From contig JAGXIP010000148.1 of assembly GCA_024635585.1 (NCBI GenBank), positions 1-32,833 on the forward strand: a DNA stretch of 32,833 nt. The letters are read 5' to 3'. Source of the stretch: Saccharicrinis sp. (GTDB lineage: Bacteria; Bacteroidota; Bacteroidia; Bacteroidales; Marinilabiliaceae). Below the pieces are notes generated by a model. That model was not told the DNA's origin, did no database searches, and saw only the letters and a list, made by a program, of their open reading frames with translations. The stretch's first letter is position 1. Every line of letters starts with the position of its first letter. Made by a program: the position numbers and the translations under genes. Below are positions 9,501-16,317 of this stretch, piece by piece.

Positions 9501-9979
9501 GTTTCGATATATTTACTATCGTAGGTAACATACGGATTTCCCATATCCACCCAATATCCCATTTTGTTAGTCAGGTCTTCCCACTTATCGGTATATTTCA
9601 TCACATCACGGCGACAGGCTGCATTATACTCAGCCACTGATATTTTTTTACCAATGTCTTCTTTGGTGATTCCCAAAGACTTTTCAACACCCAGCTCCAC
9701 CGGAAGACCATGGGTATCCCATCCAGCCTTACGCTTAACCTGAAAGCCTTGCTGAGTTTTATATCTGCAAACTATATCTTTTAACGAACGGGAAATAACA
9801 TGATGAATACCCGGTAATCCATTGGCCGAAGGTGGCCCTTCGTAAAAAATAAATGCAGGATTGCCTTCGCGTGTGGACACACTTTGCTCGAAAGTGTTAT
9901 TAGCTTCCCACTTTTGTAGTATCTCTTTGTTGATTTGAGATAAATCTAATCCTTTATATTCCTTGAATTTAGTACTCAT
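6527..9979 (-). CDS. ileS: Isoleucyl-tRNA synthetase, type 2, with a swapped GXHH signature
   Basis: Charges tRNA-Ile in the cytoplasm. I place the start at 9979 (MSTKFKEYKG), giving 1150 residues. A frame extending to 10045 would begin upstream of the promoter at 10015-10046 and adds a non-conserved tail. The class I HXGH signature position reads GIHH (residues 57-60, within ANGLPGIHHV), a swap reported for some type 2 IleRS enzymes. The second signature is KMSKR (694-698). The editing domain (about 180-420) includes the TTPWTLPSN block, and AEGVDQTRGWFFT and WFDSGAMPY belong to the catalytic fold. The carboxy-terminal anticodon-binding region includes NWYVRLNRKRFW. About residues 632-644 form a locally odd segment encoded by a GC-rich palindrome at 8050-8085. 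It is the first gene of an operon with the dksA-like gene and lspA. Confidence 0.96.
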   Translation of the reverse strand: MSTKFKEYKGLDLSQINKEILQKWEANNTFEQSVSTREGNPAFIFYEGPPSANGLPGIHHVISRSLKDIVCRYKTQQGFQVKRKAGWDTHGLPVELGVEKSLGITKEDIGKKISVAEYNAACRRDVMKYTDKWEDLTNKMGYWVDMGNPYVTYDSKYIETLWFLLKELYKNGFLYKGYTIQPYSPAAGTGLSTHELNQPGCYRDVKDTTCTAQFKVVNNAESAFLFQDIEDELFFLAWTTTPWTLPSNTALAVGPGVVYQKVKTYNPYNGNPIVVVLAKNLISAYFDPKNADLSMDEYQQGDKKIPFELLDEYTGKQLEGVRYEQLIPWIQPDGDAFRVILGDYVTTEDGTGIVHIAPTFGADDDRVAKIAGIAPLILIDNEGKQNPMVDKTGKFFLVKDLDPTFVKDFVNLNTYMEYSGRYVKNEYDESLTDQDATVDVDISVMLKLQNRAFRVEKHSHSYPHCWRTDKPVLYYPLDSWFIKTTAVKERMMELNDTINWKPESTGKGRFGKWLENLVDWNLSRSRYWGTPLPIWRTEDGSVEKCIGSVEELITEINKAVAAGVMKKSPYGDFKAGDFSKENYELVDLHRPYVDDIVLISDEGEKMFREPDLIDVWFDSGAMPYAQVHYPFESPHSGGLRRAPGAFPADFIAEGVDQTRGWFFTLHALGTMLFDSVAFKNIISNGLVLDKNGNKMSKRLGNAVDPFEVIEEFGSDPLRWYMITNAQPWDNLKFDKSGIDEVKRKFFGTLYNTYSFFALYANVDGFVCSEVEIPIDERPEIDRWVISLLNSLIKEVTESYESYEPTKAGRAIQNFVTENLSNWYVRLNRKRFWGGTYSKDKIAAYQTLYTCLETVCMLSAPIAPFYMDQLYNDLISVSGKDDFDSVHLSSFPKHKEELINTALEQRMLYAQSISSMVLGLRRKESLKVRQPLQKITIPILDADFQEQVEKIKDLVLAEVNVKEMEFLTDASGVLVKKIKPNFKTLGPKYGKMMKQIAGFVNAMEQKDIAIIEREEKMDALINGKTIELSIEDVEITSEDIPGWLVATEGKITVALDVNITEELKQEGIAREFVNRIENLRKDSGFDVTDKIILTIVKNDATNQAVLNFKDYIASQTLAGEINLVDHCNEVEAKLVEIDSDVSTYICVRKKA
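8050..8085 (-). repeat. GC-rich palindromic patch inside ileS
   Basis: A short C/G-rich stretch in an AT-rich gene. It includes an imperfect hairpin, AATCCACCC (8064-8072), GAAT loop, GGGGGGATT (8077-8085), with one mismatch in nine pairs. It encodes about residues 632-644 of IleRS (SPHSGGLRRAPGA), between the conserved HYPFE and FPADFIAEG blocks. It may be an intergenic-type repeat captured in frame; this is an inference. Confidence 0.5.
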
Positions 9980-10014
9980 CTTATGTTTATTCTCGTGTTT
10001 TTTAAAAAAGCGTA

Positions 10015-10046
10015 CAAATATAGTAGATACCGACCGACTTAACAAA
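10015..10046 (-). promoter_or_regulatory. Bacteroidetes-type promoter of the ileS operon
   Basis: On the minus strand TTTG (10046-10043) is followed after 20 bases by TATATTTG (10022-10015), matching the Bacteroidetes primary-sigma consensus TTTG / TAnnTTTG. It ends 36 bases before the ileS ATG at 9979 and supports that start. Confidence 0.6.
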
Positions 10047-10155
10047 GTAGATTTGTTTTATTTATATTTATTTCATCTTCCAAAATTTAATCAAACCAAT
10101 ATATTAAGACATCTATTTTACAAACGAATTACAAATCTTATTTCTTCAAAAAAAG

Positions 10156-10163
10156 TATCTTTG
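10156..10163 (+). promoter_or_regulatory. Putative -7 element before the radical SAM gene
   Basis: TATCTTTG matches the TAnnTTTG element and lies 41 bases before the ATG at 10205. No clear TTTG is seen at the expected upstream distance. Two copies of TTTGCACTA (10160-10168 and 10170-10178) overlap and follow it. Confidence 0.4.
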
Positions 10164-10204
10164 CACTACTTTGCACTATTTAGAATATTTTATACATCCA
10201 AAAT

Positions 10205-11209
10205 ATGAATTTTTACACATTACTGCGTTTAAACAAAAAAATAAAAAATACAACTTTAAAATTGATTGGTATCTATACCCTTCATCTTTTAGGTAAAAGA
10301 CATCTTTCCGTTCGTATTGATCCTTCTTTAAATTGTAATCTATTTTGCCGAATGTGTTACTTTAGCTCAATGGAGCAAAGAAAAAAAATGAAAGGTATTA
10401 TATCCGAAAGTGATTTTATTTCTATTGCGAAAGTTTTATTTCCAAAAGCACTTCAGGTTTATGTGGGGTGTGGTGCCGAACCAACAACGCATCGTAACTT
10501 TATGGAACTTGTTAAATTAGCCAAAAAACATAAAGTTCCTCATGTTGGTGTTGTTACCAATGGTCAGTTACTTACGGAAGGTCAAATTCAGCTTATGACG
10601 GATCTTTCGCTAAATGAATTAACACTATCTTGCCATGGTGTAACCAAAGAAACTTACGAACACTTTATGACAGGTTCGAAATTTGACAGATTCTTAAGCA
10701 CACTTGAATCGGTGAGCACTTATAAAAAGCAAAAAAAATCAAGGTATCCTGAAATAAGAATCAACTATACAGTTAACAATAAAAATCTTTCCGAATTAAA
10801 TGATTTTTTCCTGTTATTTGAAAAATACAACATAAGCACAATACAAATACGTCCGGTATTGGATATTGGAGGAAAATATTCCAATGCAATCACGGATGAG
10901 CAAATCCCCGAATACAACAAAATTATTAATCATCTTAAAAACGAATGTTCTAAAAGAGGCATAGGATTACTGGCAAACATAAAAAACATCAAATTTACTG
11001 AGAAAAATGAGGACAGCAAAGTTGCTGATGCTGTATATTGTTACATTGGACCTGAAACATCCGAACAACTAAACTTTGAATGGGGGAAAATTAACTTTCA
11101 CGATTTTACAAATAAAACAGGATGGAGGAAAAAGATGTACGCTTTTATTCGAAATAAAAAACAATCTTCCCTTAATAAATCTGCAGTGAATTATGAGGTA
11201 TTTGAATAG
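10205..11209 (+). CDS. Radical SAM protein of unknown substrate
   Basis: A 334-residue radical SAM enzyme. The 4Fe-4S site is CNLFCRMC (Cys44, Cys48, Cys51, the CX3CX2C pattern), preceded by VRIDPSLN and followed by a TIM-barrel-like region with VGVVTNGQLL (about 117-126), LSCHGVTKETYEHF (about 141-154) and IQIRPVLDIGGKYS (about 217-230). This resembles the catalytic half of SPASM-type maturases. However, the carboxy end holds only one further cysteine (DAVYCYIGP), so there is no SPASM or twitch cluster with a full cysteine set. The gene stands alone: it is divergent from ileS, convergent with aroG, with no small precursor-peptide frame that I can support beside it. It is noticeably richer in A and T than its neighbours, with many AAA, ATT and TTA codons, which hints at horizontal acquisition. 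The reaction is unknown. Confidence 0.85.
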   Translation: MNFYTLLRLNKKIKNTTLKLIGIYTLHLLGKRHLSVRIDPSLNCNLFCRMCYFSSMEQRKKMKGIISESDFISIAKVLFPKALQVYVGCGAEPTTHRNFMELVKLAKKHKVPHVGVVTNGQLLTEGQIQLMTDLSLNELTLSCHGVTKETYEHFMTGSKFDRFLSTLESVSTYKKQKKSRYPEIRINYTVNNKNLSELNDFFLLFEKYNISTIQIRPVLDIGGKYSNAITDEQIPEYNKIINHLKNECSKRGIGLLANIKNIKFTEKNEDSKVADAVYCYIGPETSEQLNFEWGKINFHDFTNKTGWRKKMYAFIRNKKQSSLNKSAVNYEVFE

Positions 11210-11289
11210 TGTTGGGTTAATTAAAAATTAACGGATAAAATCCATTTAGTTTTATTCTTGCATGGTCGTTTGTTAACAGCCATTTAATT

Positions 11290-12351
11290 TCAACCTTTTA
11301 AACTTCCCTTTATAGTAACTGCAAAATCCTTTAATATCTCTTCTGTTTTATCCCATCCTATACATTCGTCGGTTACCGAAACACCATATTTTAAAGTGGA
11401 AATATCTTTTGAGATTTTTTGATTGCCTTCAAATAGATGACTTTCTATCATCACGCCACAAATAGAGGTATTACCTGCAACTATCTGTTCTGCTACACTT
11501 TGTAAAACCGTTGTTTGATTTTCAGCCTTCTTAAAACTATTGGCATGACTACAATCAATCATTATACGTGCGGGTAGTCCAGCTTTTTGTAGTCTCTGTT
11601 CATAATCCTTTACATGGCTAGCATCATAATTGGGTTTTTTCCCTCCTCGCAAAATAATATGTGTATCGGCATTTCCCTTTGTTTTAACCACAGCCACATG
11701 TCCATCCGGATCAATACTAATAAAGTTATGCGGCGTTGCTACCGACTCCAGGGCGTTGATGGCAATATCAATATTTCCATCTGTTCCGTTTTTAAAACCA
11801 ACAGCCGACGATAATCCGCTGGCCATTTTCCTATGGCTTTGCGATTCTGTTGTCCTTGCCCCAATGGCAGTCCATGAAATTAAATCCTGAATATATTGTG
11901 GTGTTACGATATCCAAAGCCTCACTCGCCACAGGAAGACCTAATTCTGCAATAAAACTTAATAACTCCCGTGCTTGCTTTAAACCCTCTTCCAATTCGTA
12001 ACTATCGTTTAAATAAGGATCATTAATTAACCCTTGCCATCCAACCGTAGTCCGGGGTTTCTCAAAATAAACACGCATCACAATATACAGGGTATCCTTT
12101 AACTCGTAGGCCAACTTCTTAAGTTTTTGTGCGTACTCCTTCGCCGACTTGATATCGTGAATAGAACAAGGACCCACGACAACCAAAATACGTTTATCCT
12201 CACGTGCCAAAATACGCTTAATAGACTGTTGCCCACCTTCGATAGTTTTTATAACATTTTCGGTGAGCGGATATAAATCCTTTAATTTATTTGGGGTAAT
12301 AATGGCCTGCTCAACATCCACGTTTATATTCTCGATTCTTTTATCCGTCAT
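11290..12351 (-). CDS. aroG: 3-deoxy-7-phosphoheptulonate synthase (DAHP synthase, class I)
   Basis: Condenses phosphoenolpyruvate with erythrose 4-phosphate, the first step of the shikimate pathway. The 353-residue product is co-linear with the E. coli AroF/G/H family (about 350 residues). Its motifs include VVGPCSIHD (about 57-65), MRVYFEKPRTTVGWQGLIND (about 91-110), IGARTTESQSHRKMASGLS (about 162-180), VGFKNGTDGN (about 183-192) and IMIDCSHANS (about 263-272). These include the phosphate- and metal-binding residues of the class. The amino-terminal region before the barrel is the segment that carries allosteric inhibition in this family, but I cannot tell which aromatic amino acid would inhibit it; the letter in the symbol is nominal. 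It stands alone, convergent with the radical SAM gene, and its putative -7 element is at 12390-12397. Confidence 0.95.
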   Translation of the reverse strand: MTDKRIENINVDVEQAIITPNKLKDLYPLTENVIKTIEGGQQSIKRILAREDKRILVVVGPCSIHDIKSAKEYAQKLKKLAYELKDTLYIVMRVYFEKPRTTVGWQGLINDPYLNDSYELEEGLKQARELLSFIAELGLPVASEALDIVTPQYIQDLISWTAIGARTTESQSHRKMASGLSSAVGFKNGTDGNIDIAINALESVATPHNFISIDPDGHVAVVKTKGNADTHIILRGGKKPNYDASHVKDYEQRLQKAGLPARIMIDCSHANSFKKAENQTTVLQSVAEQIVAGNTSICGVMIESHLFEGNQKISKDISTLKYGVSVTDECIGWDKTEEILKDFAVTIKGSLKG

Positions 12352-12389
12352 TTTTATATATAGATAAGAATTTATTAATTACTCAGCTG

Positions 12390-12397
12390 CAAAAATA
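12390..12397 (-). promoter_or_regulatory. Putative -7 element before aroG
   Basis: On the minus strand the bases read TATTTTTG, fitting TAnnTTTG, 38 bases before the aroG ATG. The matching upstream TTTG is not evident, so this is a partial promoter call. Confidence 0.4.
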
Positions 12398-12518
12398 ACC
12401 TATAATAATCACAACTGATAATTAATATCGAAAAGTTTTGGAAAATGGTGGATAGCTTTTAGCTGATAGCTAATGGCGGATCAGATCCAAACTTCGGTCT
12501 CAATATTGCTTTCTATTT

Positions 12519-12742
12519 TCATGCACAAATCTTTGTTAATCTGAACAGGAAAAACTTTACATCCATGAACTTTAGCCTATTCTCTTTGATTTTGGCATTG
12601 AAAGATTCGGCTACTGCATTGGTACTCCTTTTGTAAAACACCTGACATTTTCCTTTTGATTCCAGTCATTAAAATCACTGAATTTAATCTTGTATTGGCG
12701 CTGGAAGTTACGGCCGTTAACACCCATAAACTTCCAGGCTCT
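12519..12742 (-). pseudogene. ISAon1-type transposase ORF2, internally deleted and frameshifted
   Basis: Reading on the minus strand, the start of the gene gives WKFMGVNGRNFQRQY and then KIKFSDFNDWNQK. The frame then shifts, and the sequence continues as RSTNAVAESFNAKIK, followed by a segment ending FFLFRLTKICA and a stop (12519-12521). The latter is the characteristic carboxy end of this transposase group, with the conserved (S/T)NA-x-AESFNAKIK motif. The whole catalytic DDE core expected between the two parts is missing, so more than half of the gene has been deleted. The junction is near 12655-12665. The identity is based on recognised end motifs and is fairly secure. Confidence 0.8.
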
Positions 12743-12756
12743 GGCAGCTTATCGCT

Positions 12757-13143
12757 TTAGAATCGACTAACTTCTTTTAAAAAAGCGGCATACCCTGCGC
12801 TCATGCGTGTAGCCTACGCTAATAATTCCCAATTGCGACTCACCTTTTTCTTCATGTTATCAACGGTAATTTCCCACCGTCTCTTCCTTGCCTTCAATTT
12901 CACAAGCATATCTCGGATTGGAAAATCCTCTATGTAGCGAGCCTCCATAAATCCACACGATTTATAGGACAAGTGTTTATATTCAGATGGAATATTGTTT
13001 TTTTCCTCAAGCGTAAGCTCCAACGTTTTGTCGTAAACCAAATTATCGCTCGTACCTGTCTCATATGATACTATGTCGAAATGCTCAAATATACCTTGGG
13101 GTAGAAATAGACCAAGTAGATCCTGGGATAGTTCTGTTTTCAA
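12757..13143 (-). pseudogene. ISAon1-family transposase amino-terminal-region ORF1, nonsense-interrupted
   Basis: The first 109 codons read cleanly to a TAG at 12814-12816 (…KKKVSRNWELLA). The same frame continues after that stop with ATRMSAGYAAFLKEVSRF and ends at 12757-12759. The intact protein would therefore have been about 128 residues, the usual size of the ISAon1 amino-terminal-region protein. Recognisable features are the LLGLFLPQGIFEHFDI opening and the FPIRDMLVKLKARKRRW segment. A single nonsense mutation explains the truncation. Its partner transposase gene is heavily deleted, so the element is dead whether or not this stop is read through. Confidence 0.8.
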
Positions 13144-13293
13144 TTTTGATATATTTATTTTGACCCTCTATATTTAACAGCAAAATAAACCAATTCTTTT
13201 CTCAGACCCAAATATTGTGCGTGATCCGTCATGGTTTGAAAATACAAAATGTACAAAACCAAAAAAGACTCACAGGAAATCTGCAAGTCTTTG

Positions 13294-13368
13294 TGGGCGA
13301 TGAGGGATTCGAACCCCCGACCCTCTGGGTGTAAACCAGATGCTCTGAACCAACTGAGCTAATCGCCC
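13294..13368 (-). tRNA. tRNA-Val (anticodon UAC)
   Basis: On the minus strand the 75-base gene folds into a full cloverleaf. The acceptor arm is GGGCGAT/ATCGCCC, the D-stem GCTC/GAGC, the anticodon stem TCTGG/CCAGA with loop TTTACAC (anticodon TAC), and the T arm GGGGG-TTCGAAT-CCCTC with one G-T pair. The discriminator is A at 13294. The CCA end is not encoded. Confidence 0.96.
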
Positions 13369-13434
13369 GATTTTTTTCTTTAAAAACTTATTGAATTGCC
13401 TTTGCAATCCAAAACCTTATTTTTTAAAGCGATG

Positions 13435-13465
13435 CAAATATAGATGTCTTTTTTTTATCTGCAAA
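13435..13465 (-). promoter_or_regulatory. Promoter of tRNA-Val
   Basis: On the minus strand TTTG (13465-13462) is followed after 19 bases by TATATTTG (13442-13435), a full match to the Bacteroidetes consensus TTTG / TAnnTTTG. It lies about 67 bases before the tRNA 5' end and in the short gap after folC. Confidence 0.65.
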
Positions 13466-13479
13466 ACTTTTTAAATAAT

Positions 13480-14769
13480 TCACAGCACTTCAGCCACAAT
13501 AAATGTACTTCCCCCAATGAATATCAAATCATTAGAGCCTGCATTTTTTTTTGCCTTTCTTAAAGCTTCCGCCACTGACGGGTAATAATCACCCTTTAAC
13601 CCCTGTTTTTGCGCTTCGCTTTTTAACTTTTCGGCATATAATCCTCTCGGAATATCCGCTTTGGCAAAATAATATTCGGCATCCTTGGGTAATATTTGAA
13701 GCACTTTGTCAATATCCTTATCGTTAACCATACCCCACACCATATGTAATCTTTTAAAAGGTATTTGTGCTATCTGCGCCACCAACTCAGCTACTCCCTC
13801 GGCATTATGACCTGTATCGCATATTATGGCCGGATTAGCACCTAATATCTGCCATCTACCCATTAAACCTGTATTTGCAACCACATTGCTTATGCCTGCG
13901 TAAATATCTTTTCTACCTATCTCAAAATTACCCTCGTTTAAAACATCTACAGTCTTCAATATGGTTTTTATATTCTTCTGCTGATATTTCCCTAGCAAAT
14001 CCAACTTTAAATCAGGGTAATGCGATACATTATCTTTATAAATCTGCAAAATCTGGTTTGCATCAACCCCGTTCATAGCCACCGGAATACTGTATTCCTT
14101 ATCCGCATAAAAAATAGATGCTGCATTATCTTGAGCTATCTTATCGAATATTAATTTGGTAGTTTCATGGGTTTCTCCAATAACTACCGGGATGCCAGCC
14201 TTAATAACTCCAGCTTTTTCGATGGTAATCTTTTCGATGGTATCACCTAACAGTGCTGTATGATCCAAACCAATATTAGTGATAACAGAACATTGGGGCA
14301 TGATAATATTGGTTGAGTCTAACCTACCCCCCAAACCGACCTCAATCACGGCCACATCCACTTTTTGGTTTTCGAAATGATGAAACGCCATGGCAACGGT
14401 CATTTCAAAAAAAGAGGGCTGTATCTGCTTAATTATAGACTGGTGTTTCTCCACAAAATCAACCACCTCATCCTCCGGTATGCAGATACCGTTTATTTTA
14501 ATTCGCTCCCTAAAGTCTTTTAAATGAGGCGAAGTATATAATCCTACTTTATAACCCGCTTGTTGCAAAACTGACGCAACCCCGTGCGACACAGAACCTT
14601 TTCCGTTGGTTCCGGCTATATGAATGGTCTTAAATTTTGTGTGGGGATGATTAAAATGGGCATCTAATTTATGGGTATTGTCTAAATTAGCTTTGTACGC
14701 AACCGCTCCGGTGCGCTGATACATTGGCAATTGCGAAAACAAAAAATCTAAAACCTCCTTGTATTGCAT
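13480..14769 (-). CDS. folC: Folylpolyglutamate synthase / dihydrofolate synthase
   Basis: A cytoplasmic Mur-ligase-type enzyme that joins glutamate to dihydropteroate and extends the glutamate tail of folates. The 429-residue length is typical. The ATP-binding loop IAGTNGKGSVSHG lies near residues 51-63. It is followed by GLYTSPHLKDFRERIKING (about 76-94), IEVGLGGRLDSTN (about 141-153) and ITNIGLDHTALLGDTIEKI (about 163-181), which contain the metal- and substrate-binding residues of the family. The carboxy domain includes ICDTGHNAEGV, the ligand block of the Mur C-terminal domain. It is divergent from the PIN-PhoH gene, with 101 bases between the two ATG codons. A TAGGTTTG element (TAnnTTTG) lies at 14811-14804 on its strand. 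Whether it has both activities or only one cannot be settled from sequence alone. Confidence 0.93.
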   Translation of the reverse strand: MQYKEVLDFLFSQLPMYQRTGAVAYKANLDNTHKLDAHFNHPHTKFKTIHIAGTNGKGSVSHGVASVLQQAGYKVGLYTSPHLKDFRERIKINGICIPEDEVVDFVEKHQSIIKQIQPSFFEMTVAMAFHHFENQKVDVAVIEVGLGGRLDSTNIIMPQCSVITNIGLDHTALLGDTIEKITIEKAGVIKAGIPVVIGETHETTKLIFDKIAQDNAASIFYADKEYSIPVAMNGVDANQILQIYKDNVSHYPDLKLDLLGKYQQKNIKTILKTVDVLNEGNFEIGRKDIYAGISNVVANTGLMGRWQILGANPAIICDTGHNAEGVAELVAQIAQIPFKRLHMVWGMVNDKDIDKVLQILPKDAEYYFAKADIPRGLYAEKLKSEAQKQGLKGDYYPSVAEALRKAKKNAGSNDLIFIGGSTFIVAEVL

Positions 14770-14803
14770 TTTATTTCCATTTTAATTTTATGATAAAATA
14801 AAA

Positions 14804-14811
14804 CAAACCTA
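14804..14811 (-). promoter_or_regulatory. Putative -7 element before folC
   Basis: The minus strand reads TAGGTTTG, fitting TAnnTTTG, 34 bases before the folC ATG. No clear TTTG is present at the usual distance upstream. It overlaps a possible upstream start codon of the divergent PhoH gene. Confidence 0.4.
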
Positions 14812-14870
14812 TGTTATTCGCCGAAAAAATAAATATATTTATGCATGTTCAACCATTAAAAACGCTGCAT

Positions 14871-16193
14871 ATGGCTACTAAACGCAAAATTTTTATTCTG
14901 GATACAAATGTAATCCTTCATGATCACAAATGCATATATAACTTCGAGGATAATGATGTAATATTGCCCATTGTGGTGCTCGAAGAACTCGACAAATTTA
15001 AAAAGGGAACCGATCAGATACATTTCCAGGCGAGAGAGTTTGTGCGCAACATGAACGAAATTGCAGGGGAAAAGCTTTTTTCGGAAGGTGTTTCGCTGGG
15101 AGCCAAGCTCGGAAAACTTTTTGTGGCTACCGGCAAACCATTTACCCAGGCCATGCAGGATTCTTTTTCTGAAAAATCTCCCGACCATCGGATTTTGGCC
15201 ATTGCCCTGTATGTAAAAGAACAATTTAAAAGCAGAACAGTAACCTTGGTCACCAAGGATATTAACTTGCGCATGAAAGCCAAATCGCTTGGACTGAATA
15301 GCGAGGACTATACCACCGACCAAGTTAAGAACATCGAGATATTGGATAGAGGGGTTCAAATAAATGATAATTTTGAAATAAAAATAATTGATGCACTCTA
15401 CAGCAATGAGGGAATTCCAATAGATGATTTTCCGCAACAAGATTTACCAGCTAACCAGTTTTTTGTACTTCGAAACGGTAATAAAAGTGTTTTGGCCACC
15501 TACGATCCATTTTCGAAGTTAATTAAAAGGGTTGAAAAACAGGGAGCATTTGGTATTGAACCACGTAATGCCGAGCAAACCTTTGCCTTAAATGCGCTGG
15601 CCAATCCCGATATTAAATTAGTATCACTCACAGGAAAAGCCGGAACAGGTAAAACTTTATTGGCATTGGCCTCGGCCTTGCAGCAGAACAAAAGCTATAA
15701 GCAAATTTTGTTGGCACGGCCCATCGTATCATTGGCCAACAGAGATTTAGGATTTCTGCCAGGAGATGTAAACGAAAAAATTGGTCCTTATATGCAACCT
15801 TTATTCGATAACCTCAGCGTAATAAAACATGGTCATGGCATTAAAAGTCGCGAAAACATAATGATTGAAGAGATGCAAAGAGATAATCAATTGATGATTA
15901 CTCCATTGGCATACATTAGAGGACGGAGTTTATCCGATGTATTTTTTATAGTGGACGAAGCACAAAACCTTACTCCCCACGAGGTAAAAACTGTTATTAC
16001 ACGTGCCGGAGAAGGAACTAAAATTATTTTCACCGGCGATGTTGAGCAGATTGATTCCCCTTACCTCGACAAAACATCCAATGGCTTAGCTTATATGACG
16101 GCGAAAATGAAAGGGCAAGATATTTTTGCCCATGTTAATTTACTTAAAGGCGAGAGGAGTTATCTGGCAGAGCTGGCGAGCGATTTATTATAA
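14871..16193 (+). CDS. PIN-domain plus PhoH-type ATPase
   Basis: A cytoplasmic fusion of an amino-terminal PIN nuclease-like domain and a PhoH ATPase domain, a form often called YlaK-like or PhoH2 and proposed to act as an RNA helicase/ribonuclease. With the ATG at 14871 (MATKRKIF) it has 440 residues. Upstream ATGs at 14811 and 14841 would add non-conserved residues and overlap the folC promoter region, so I reject them. The PIN part holds ILDTNVILHDH (about 9-19), VVLEELDKFKKG (about 35-46) and the acidic LVTKDINLRMKA. The ATPase part has Walker A GKAGTGKT (255-262), RPIVSLANRDLGFLPGD, and a Walker B-like IVDEAQN with the acidic pair at 362-363. The final GDVEQIDSPYLD is also typical. It stands alone, and its cellular substrate is unknown. 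Confidence 0.92.
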   Translation: MATKRKIFILDTNVILHDHKCIYNFEDNDVILPIVVLEELDKFKKGTDQIHFQAREFVRNMNEIAGEKLFSEGVSLGAKLGKLFVATGKPFTQAMQDSFSEKSPDHRILAIALYVKEQFKSRTVTLVTKDINLRMKAKSLGLNSEDYTTDQVKNIEILDRGVQINDNFEIKIIDALYSNEGIPIDDFPQQDLPANQFFVLRNGNKSVLATYDPFSKLIKRVEKQGAFGIEPRNAEQTFALNALANPDIKLVSLTGKAGTGKTLLALASALQQNKSYKQILLARPIVSLANRDLGFLPGDVNEKIGPYMQPLFDNLSVIKHGHGIKSRENIMIEEMQRDNQLMITPLAYIRGRSLSDVFFIVDEAQNLTPHEVKTVITRAGEGTKIIFTGDVEQIDSPYLDKTSNGLAYMTAKMKGQDIFAHVNLLKGERSYLAELASDLL

Positions 16194-16225
16194 AAATAAT
16201 TTATTGCCGATAGAGGCATTGTGAA

Positions 16226-16317
16226 TGGCTTTAGCCACATTTAGCACGTTTGATTTGATACAAACAAATGTGGCTAAAGCCAGCAAATGCAGATCAATAC
16301 CGTTGGCTGAAGCCAAC
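16226..16317. repeat. REP-like cluster of TGGCTnnAGCCA palindromes
   Basis: Three related palindromes lie in the 260-base gap between the PhoH and mtaB genes. A perfect 17-base inverted repeat joins 16226-16242 and 16266-16282. Its outer ends each contain TGGCT(T/A)(T/A)AGCCA, and inside it GTTTG (16248-16252) can pair with CAAAC (16261-16265). A second hairpin, GTTGGCTGAAGCCAAC, lies at 16302-16317. A weak fourth half copy, AGGCTTTCAGG, follows near 16330. The arrangement resembles REP/BIME elements. It also could terminate transcription after the PhoH gene, but has no T-run. Confidence 0.65.

Larger units (their letters stand above)
12519..13143 (-). mobile_element. Decayed ISAon1-type (ISL3-like) insertion-sequence remnant
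   Basis: Two adjacent reading frames match the two-gene organisation of ISAon1-type elements of Bacteroidetes: a small amino-terminal-region protein and a DDE transposase. Both are broken. The first has a stop codon inside it; the second keeps its beginning and end but lacks the middle. The sequences ATGGCGGATCA (12473-12483) and TGATCCGTCAT (13222-13232) are inverted relative to each other with one mismatch and could mark the element ends, although this match is short. The remnant lies about 150 bases downstream of a tRNA-Val gene. It should be incapable of movement on its own. Confidence 0.8.

Noticed and set aside
9980-10045. Upstream extension of ileS to 10045
   Set aside because: The extra 22 residues are not conserved-looking, and the promoter (10015-10046) lies inside that stretch, so the start at 9979 is preferred.
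12814-13143. Small hypothetical gene of 109 residues
   Set aside because: It reads as an open frame, but the same frame continues beyond its stop with conserved family sequence and is followed by a transposase remnant, so it is the truncated first gene of the insertion sequence.
14811-14870. Upstream start of the PIN-PhoH gene at 14811 or 14841
   Set aside because: Residues before MATKRKIF are unlike the family, and the region overlaps the folC promoter.
14856-15440. 194-codon open frame on the minus strand
   Set aside because: Antisense shadow of the PIN-PhoH gene; the plus-strand protein has clear Walker motifs, and the minus-strand product is poor in recognisable features.
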